This document shows, in pieces, positions 57,881-64,000 of a stretch of DNA of 64,000 nucleotides. The position numbers and the translations under genes are program-made. Source of the stretch: Impatiens glandulifera. Taxonomy: Eukaryota; Streptophyta; Magnoliopsida; Ericales; Balsaminaceae. How positions within the stretch are numbered: the stretch's first letter is position 1; each line of letters starts with the position of its first letter. The stretch spans positions 124,001 to 188,000 of the forward strand of contig NW_025919561.1 in assembly GCF_907164915.1 (NCBI RefSeq), given 5' to 3'. The notes beneath the pieces are model-generated. The model did not search any database. It was not told the DNA's origin and saw only the letters and a program-made list of their open reading frames with translations.

Positions 57881-58877
57881 GGACAAACTAATGACTTTAT
57901 GAACACGAATTGTTAAGTTCCATCACTTAATTAAAGAGTTTTAATGTGACTAAAACCCTTATCTGGACTCCAACTTCTAATTGTTCATACTCGAGTGACC
58001 TCAAATCTCATTAGTGTCTTGTTTTTTTGTTGAATTTATTGTTTGACGGTTTTAGCTGTTTTTGACAAATTTGTTGTCATATTTTCAGTTTTTTAAGTTA
58101 ATCAACGACAACTCTTATGATAACTTTTACTCAATTGAATTTGTTGGATTGATTTTATCATAATTTTGGAATCTAAAACATTGTAAATTAATGAATTGAT
58201 ACTGGGCTTTCAAAAATATAATAATAAAATGTTCTTCCCTTAAAAAAAGTAAAAAGACTAAATAAATAAATGACTCTATATATATAAGCATATATTAATT
58301 ATTAACTCTCATGGATTAAACATAAAAAAAAAGTCACATTAATTGGAAATAGTATGCCTGGCTGTGGAGAGAATGAAAATATTAAATAATTATCCTAAGC
58401 TATTAATTAAAAATAATAATTAATAAAAATTATCGTTATAAAAATAAATAAATATTTTTTAATTAAAATATTGACTATTTAAAAATATATATATATTAAA
58501 AATGATTATATATAATAATAATAATATTAATATTAAAACTAAATAAAATATTTAATATATTATACAATAATAGGTTATATATAATATTAATAAAAGATAT
58601 AATAAGAAATTAAAAATTAAATTATATAAGGATAGTGTTGTACCCAGGAAGAACTAGTTACTATTTTATACCAGATATGAGGTATAAATTATATAGAGGT
58701 ATAATTTATACTAACAGTAAAAATGTAAAAGAACACCATATTAAAATATTATTGATATGTAGTACACTTCCAAACCCTAAACTTTAAACTTTAAACCTTA
58801 AACCAAACATACCTAAGTATATATTAATTATTAACTCACACATAGATTAAACAGAAAAAAAAAAGTCACATTAATTG
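57881..58877. other. Spacer with locally duplicated block and AT-rich insert
   Basis: 57881-58410 aligns with copy A around 29690-29740 and 34741-35180, including the empty Copia-B site near 57950. 58411-58800 is an AT-rich block resembling 62440-62720. 58811-58877 again matches copy A 35065-35125, so that sequence occurs twice. No gene. Confidence 0.65.
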
Positions 58878-60416
58878 GATATAATCAAAGAAGCTCTAAC
58901 AATCTTTTCGAGTATTACAGGTCTATACATCAATGAGGACAAAAGTCAGGCTTTCTATGGAGGGGTTAATGAAGAAAGGAAAAAAAACATTTTCAATATT
59001 ATGGGAATCAAGGAAGGTGAACTACCAGTGAAATACCTTGGAGTACCCCTGTCATCAAAACAACTCCGATACAATCACTTTAGACAACTGAAAGAAAAAG
59101 TTAGAAATTCTGTTTTGGGTTGGGCTACGAAAAAACTGTCTTATGCAGGTAGAATCGAGCTCGTTAAAAGAGTCATTTTTGGAATTATTGGCTACTGGGC
59201 ACAACAGATACTCATCCCAAAGAAAGTAATGGCTGAACTCGATAGAATCATGAGAGACTACATATGGGGAACACAAGGCAGAGGAGGAAAAAAAGTCAAA
59301 TGGGAGGATGTTTGCACTCCCATAGAAGAAGGAGGACTAGGAATACAAAGTTGTGTTGAATAGAACAAAGCCCTCACCATCAAGAGCTTATGGGAGTTGG
59401 AGCAAAAAGCGGACTCCCTATGGGTCAAATGGGTGCATACAAGATTTATGAAAGAAGATCAGAGTATCTGGATACTAAGCATCAACGAAAGAATGACATG
59501 GTCATTGAAGAAAATCCTAAAAACAAGAAAAGATGCATTTCAAATGGTGAAAACCACAATTGGAAATGGAAGAGGGGTACTATTCTGGCATAATCCTTGG
59601 CTGGATAATATTTCCATTATATTCAAAGAAGAAATGCAAGGAAACATAGTTAGAAGAGAATACATCAAGTACTCATTTAGAGACGTATATGAAGGTAGAT
59701 GTGATTCACTTTTGAGGCGTATTCCAGAAGGTGATAGAATCCTAAACCTAATGAGGCAGAAGCAACTCAATGAAAATAATGATGAAATAAGCTGGAAAAC
59801 AGAAAGCAATGAGAAGTTTATTACAGGAAAGGCATGGGAAATTGTTAGAACAAGAGGACAGGAGGTAGATTGGCATAATGTGGTATGGTCTCCAAAGATT
59901 ATTCCTCGTCACCAATTTATTCTCTGGCTGGTATACAGGAAAAGGTTGACAACAAAAGACAGAATTCGAAAATATATAAACATTTTTGATATCAACTGTG
60001 TCCTATGTTCGGGAGTTGAGGAAAGCATAAACCATTTATTTGGGGAATGCTTTTTTATAATACAAATCTGGAGGATGTATGCTGCAAACATGAACATCAT
60101 CAACTTTCCAAGAATATGGGAAGAAATCCAAGAGTGGATGAAGAATAAAGCAAAAGGAAGATCCTTCTATGTAAGTATGTTGAAATGCTACTTTGGAGCA
60201 GTAATCTACAATATCTGGAAAGAAAGAAATTCAAGAACTCACAGTGGAAGAAGTAGAACCGCTGAAGATATTTGGAGAGATATAACTTCAGATGGAAATG
60301 CACTCATTCAATCCTGGAGAGGAATCGAAAGGAATGAAGAGAATAGAAAGCTCTGCCATATATGGGATATTTCGTTTGAGAAGGTCACAAATAGAATAAA
60401 AGTAAAAACGCTGTAG
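58878..60416 (+). pseudogene. LINE-B ORF2, C-terminal part
   Basis: The frame starts inside the reverse transcriptase after the FADD site (DIIKEALTIFSSITGLYIN) and continues through KYLGVPLSSKQL, KKLSYAGRIELVK, DYIWGTQGRGGKKVKW, to the zf-RVT domain (PRHQFILWLVYRKR, NCVLCSGVEESINHLF) and a proper stop at 60416. A single in-frame TAG at 59361 interrupts it, in place of a residue that is tryptophan in LINE-A. About 45% identical by eye to LINE-A ORF2, so it is a different subfamily. Confidence 0.9.
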
Positions 60417-60573
60417 GCGCTAATTGATTATTGTTATTGTCTGTAATTCAATTATTGTTTCATTGTCAAATCTAGAAATTGTCTAGATCTGATCTTACAC
60501 TTTTGTATTTTTTTTCCTCTTTTGGGTTTTTTTAATGAAATGGCACTAAGCTATTTCCCCCCCCCAAAAAAAA
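58878..60573 (+). mobile_element. LINE-B, strongly 5'-truncated L1-type element
   Basis: About 1.7 kb with the C-terminal 40% of ORF2 and a 3' tail (TAATGAAATGGCACTAAG, C run, A run) matching LINE-A. It sits between attgga and gtatgcc. Copy A reads attggaaatagtatgcc without a break, so four bases (aata) are missing and there is no clear target-site duplication. Confidence 0.88.
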
Positions 60574-61563
60574 GTATGCCTAGCTGTGGAGAAAATGAAA
60601 ATATTAAATAATTATCCTAAGCTATTAATTAAAAACAGCCATCATCATTTGCTAATCATTGTAAGATGATAAAAAAAATAAGTTCAATCCCATATGTAAC
60701 ACTAGTAAAAAAAAATATATTTTGTACGGATTGTAATGACAATAGTTTTTATAAGTAATTGGTATTGAACTAAATTCCGACAAGTCAAGATGCATATTAA
60801 ATAATTTTATAATCACAAATTTTAAATAATAGTTTATAAAATGATTAAGCATTGTTTTAATAACTAATTAGATCTTGGAGAATTGACTTGTGTTTGCATG
60901 TGGCAATAATATTTAAATGAAGTCTCGAAGCCATTAATTTGTAGGAGTCCATTTTCAACAACACAAGTCCTTGTCCCAAAACAATTGGAAAAAATGCAAA
61001 CATCTCAAAGTCTTCGCCTAAGAAAAGTTTGTAAGACAATCGTCCTCGGAATGAGACACGTCCTTACCAACAAATCATCATAAATGTCAATAAGTATTTT
61101 CTTTTAGTTTGGGACCATAATGTAAATTTTGAAAAAATCATATTTATTTTATTTCTTCAAAACTTAATATGTGTGTTAAAAATAAATATAATAATGATAA
61201 AATGAAATACAACCTGAAAGAAAATAAATAAAAATTATAAAAATGAGTACATGAAAATATTCTCTGTGTTGAAATAGAAATTAGATATTTCAAGTTCAAT
61301 TTTCATTAAAAATAATTCTTTAAATAAAAAAATCATGTTTCAAGTTCAATTATCTTAAGGCTTAAAGAATAATCAGAATTTTTCAAAACTTAAATATATG
61401 AATTACTCATATTTGTTTTTCTTTTATATTATAAAATAATACTTGCATAATATATTAGTTATTATTTTAAAATAAAAATATTAATTTAAGTATAACAATA
61501 CAATTTTAAATATGTGGATCACTTTTTTTTCAATTATTGAATAAAAAGAATGCATTTATGTAA
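60574..61563. other. AT-rich spacer
   Basis: No gene is seen. Aligns with 35130-36120 of copy A. Confidence 0.6.
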
Positions 61564-63110
61564 AGGAGGTATGTCCCGGACTATCCACTATCCGGTCAAA
61601 TGAGGTGTCGGGTGTGTTGAAGTTGTTCACCACATTGTTGTGCGTTGAACAACTTGGGGTACCGTTCAGAAGTATTTTTGTGAGTCCTCAAAATGGGCAA
61701 GAGATAGTCTCGCGTGTCTACTATTTCACCACCAAGGAGAATTGTGTAAGAGCTCTATGCTATTTATGGAATCCCGGTTAGTATTGTTTGAAAGTTTGAA
61801 CCCAATAGGGATAACATATCCCCACTAAAAGCGCACCTCTGTATCGACTGAATCACTCTAAGGTATAGTCGGTGAAACCGATGAACCACGTGAGTTAAAT
61901 AGATGCGTGGGGTAGAGGGCTCGTAGTACCCCTTTCTTCGCCTTCATTTCGTAGTGAATCATCATAAACGAATGTACTTAGGTAGCGTTTGTTATGTGGT
62001 ACAAATTATATAAGGTATAATTTGTATAAAAATATAAATTGTAACGATGTATAAATAGTATAGGGTGATATAAGTTGTATAAGTTATTGATGTTTGATAT
62101 GAATTATATGAAATTGTATAAGTTGTATATGATTTATAATTTTGTGTTTAGTAATTAATGTGAAAATATGAATTTAAAATTATTATTATTATTTTTTATA
62201 TTTAATTATATTATAAATAATATTATTTATTATTATAAATTATTGTATTGTTATTATTTAATTATTAATGCAATTTTAATTAAAATATAAAAAAATAATT
62301 ATAATATAAATTGTAAATTGTAAATTATATTTATTTAATTTAAATATTATTAATAATTATAATAAAATAAACTTGAAATAAAAATAATATATAAAATAAA
62401 CAATATTATTTATAATATAAGTAAATATAAAAAATAATAATCAACAAAATTATCATTATAAAAATAAATAAATATTTTTAAATAAAATATTGAAATATTT
62501 AAAAAATTATATTGAAATTGATTATATATAAGAATAATATTAAATCTGAATAAATATATTTAAGATATTATATAACACTAAGTTATATATAATATTGATA
62601 AAGGGTATAATGAAAAATAAAAAATTAAGGGATATAAGAATACTAATGTATAAAAAGATATAAATTTATACCAATGGTAAAAATATAACAAAGAACATAT
62701 TAATACACTATTGATATAGAGCACTCAATGTGCTAGGGTGGCGCCATTTCGCCTTACCAACCCAACGAAACTCCGAATACAGGCCGTCATCGTTTGTAAA
62801 CAAAAGTAATTTGTGTATCTACTCCAATGATACTATTGTTCTGTACCATTATCGAAGAAGATCCGGGTAAGAGATATACTTTCTCAGGAATGGAAAAAAT
62901 TGATCTATTTTCATTTCTATTTTGACCTAAATTTGCAAAAACCCAGTATTAGCAAGTTGGAATATCCTTTGTGATCGTAACCAGTATGGCCGTAGAAGCT
63001 CGAACTCTTGCCGCTCTTGTTGGTGAGTGAATAGTTATAGCTTTTGATTCTTGCTCGAGCCGGATGATGAAAAATTATCATGTCCACTTCCTTCAGGAGA
63101 TAGTTTATAT
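61564..63110 (+). pseudogene. Mitochondrial group II intron remnant, copy B
   Basis: Counterpart of 36462-37300 without the ycf4 piece. Domain V at 63057-63090 has the canonical 34 nt length with AGC, bulge and AAAA loop, but CCGG of the 3' strand reads CCAC, which spoils the lower helix. It keeps sequence missing in copy A (tagagggctcgtagtacccc, 61914 onward). An AT-rich block (about 61980-62640) is inserted in the middle. Confidence 0.65.
61980..62640. repeat. AT-rich insertion within the intron remnant
   Basis: About 660 bp, over 85% A+T by eye, with repeated gtataagttgtat-like motifs. It resembles the block at 58411-58760, so it is a dispersed repeat. I see no clear terminal inverted repeats and no coding potential. 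Confidence 0.5.
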
Positions 63111-63723
63111 TATACACATGACCATTTTAAAAAAAATCTAATTATGCTTGAAATGCACCAATTATAGTTTTAGAAATATACATAATTATTTATGCGTCTG
63201 AAATGATTATATGCTTAACATGTTGTCCCATTTTCTATCTAGTAACTTTCCGTTTACGTAAAATTGTGACGGTAAAATGTCATGGTAGTTCTTCTTTAAT
63301 TTAAAAATAAAAAAATATATACACAATTATAAATATAATTTAAGAATCATATTTAATTAATTAGTCTTTACATTCCAAAAGTAGATTACTGTGCAAATAC
63401 AAATTTGTAAGAATTACACAGATTCGTACGTGCAATGAATGTTGGTAAAGACCCTATTTTGAATATATAGAATTGTGTAAGACTAATTGAATCTCAAATT
63501 ATAGAAATGTGGGAGTAATACATTTTTTTCTTTTATTTTTTTCACTAATTATTTTATCATATATCTAAATAAAAATAAACATTTTCATTCTCATAAAAGT
63601 AGATGAGATATATGTTTACTCATAAAATATTCAACTATTTAAGTATTTATAATTTTATAAAGAAATTATATTTTCTCAAGTGTATGAAATACTATTCCAA
63701 TAACATTAGTTGGATATTGAAAT
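63111..63723. other. AT-rich spacer
   Basis: No gene is seen. Aligns with 37301-37938 of copy A. Confidence 0.6.
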
Positions 63724-63955
63724 TATAGCTGCAAATGAGCCGAGTCGAGCTCGAATTTGCTTGAGCTCGAGCTCGATTCGTTTTAGTATTTATTAGCTCG
63801 ACTCGAACTCGAGCTCGAACGAGTTTATTAATTTTTGAGCTCGAGCTCTACTCGACTATTTACCTATGAGCTCGGCTCGACTCGAAAAACTTGAACTCAA
63901 GTTCGAATTCAAGATCGAGTTCGAGCTCAAATTCAAGCTCGAGCTCGAACTCAAA
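63724..63955 (+). repeat. GAGCTC-rich dispersed repeat, copy B
   Basis: Longer version of 37939-38095, with extra gagctcgaactcgagctcg units in the middle. The copy B duplicon continues to the end of the window. Confidence 0.65.
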
Positions 63956-64000
63956 CTAAAATTTATTTTCAAAATAAAAATATCAAACTTTCATACATAT

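Overview
This window is nuclear DNA of a flowering plant, most likely a eudicot. It is AT-rich and dense in transposable elements. It holds several Copia LTR retrotransposons, two L1-type LINE copies, CACTA-like and SINE-like sequences, and pieces of plastid and mitochondrial DNA. The only clearly intact host gene is an L-type lectin receptor kinase on the minus strand at 24214-26283. A second, frameshifted copy lies at 50120-52149. I cannot name the species from the sequence.

Layout. 1-2083 is gene-free. 2084-10963 is Copia-A (367-369 bp LTRs) with a 5'-truncated LINE (4896-9189) nested in its reverse transcriptase. 11810 to about 23540 is R1, a minus-strand Copia element with a 1.26 kb LTR, pol, and three extra genes (called S1, S2 and L here) between RNase H and the 3' LTR. 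23660-38538 is duplicon copy A: the receptor kinase, SINE-like units, a later 5.0 kb Copia-B insertion (29741-34740), a plastid ycf4 fragment and a mitochondrial group II intron remnant. 38539-47640 is a stack of two R-family elements: R2 on minus (LTR, L and a truncated S2) and R3 on plus (truncated LTR, gag, RNase H tail and an LTR that starts with a tRNA-Asp-like sequence). 47641-49284 is a 3' fragment of a Copia-A relative. 49579-64000 is duplicon copy B: kinase pseudogene, SINE-like units, long AT microsatellites, two one-ended CACTA-like insertions, a second LINE and the second mitochondrial intron remnant. Copy B runs off the window end.

The most unusual content is the R family. Two separate elements, R1 and R2, keep S2 then L then polypurine tract then LTR in the same order and orientation. 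S1, S2 and L share one N-terminal domain of about 200 residues, and L adds a long coiled-coil, basic C-terminus. Each full-length copy (S1 18632, S2 17422, L 16036, L 43061) has a TATA-like box 60-135 nt upstream of its ATG and an AG-rich leader, and both L promoters carry E2F-like motifs. This looks like a set of separately promoted accessory genes carried by a Copia element. Most copies here have one or two nonsense codons and are probably decaying.

The duplicon copies date one another. Copia-B has a clean empty site in copy B, the ycf4 fragment is absent from copy B, and the LINE and CACTA-like insertions are absent from copy A. Many reading frames are broken by single in-frame stops rather than frameshifts, as expected of methylated elements decaying by cytosine deamination.
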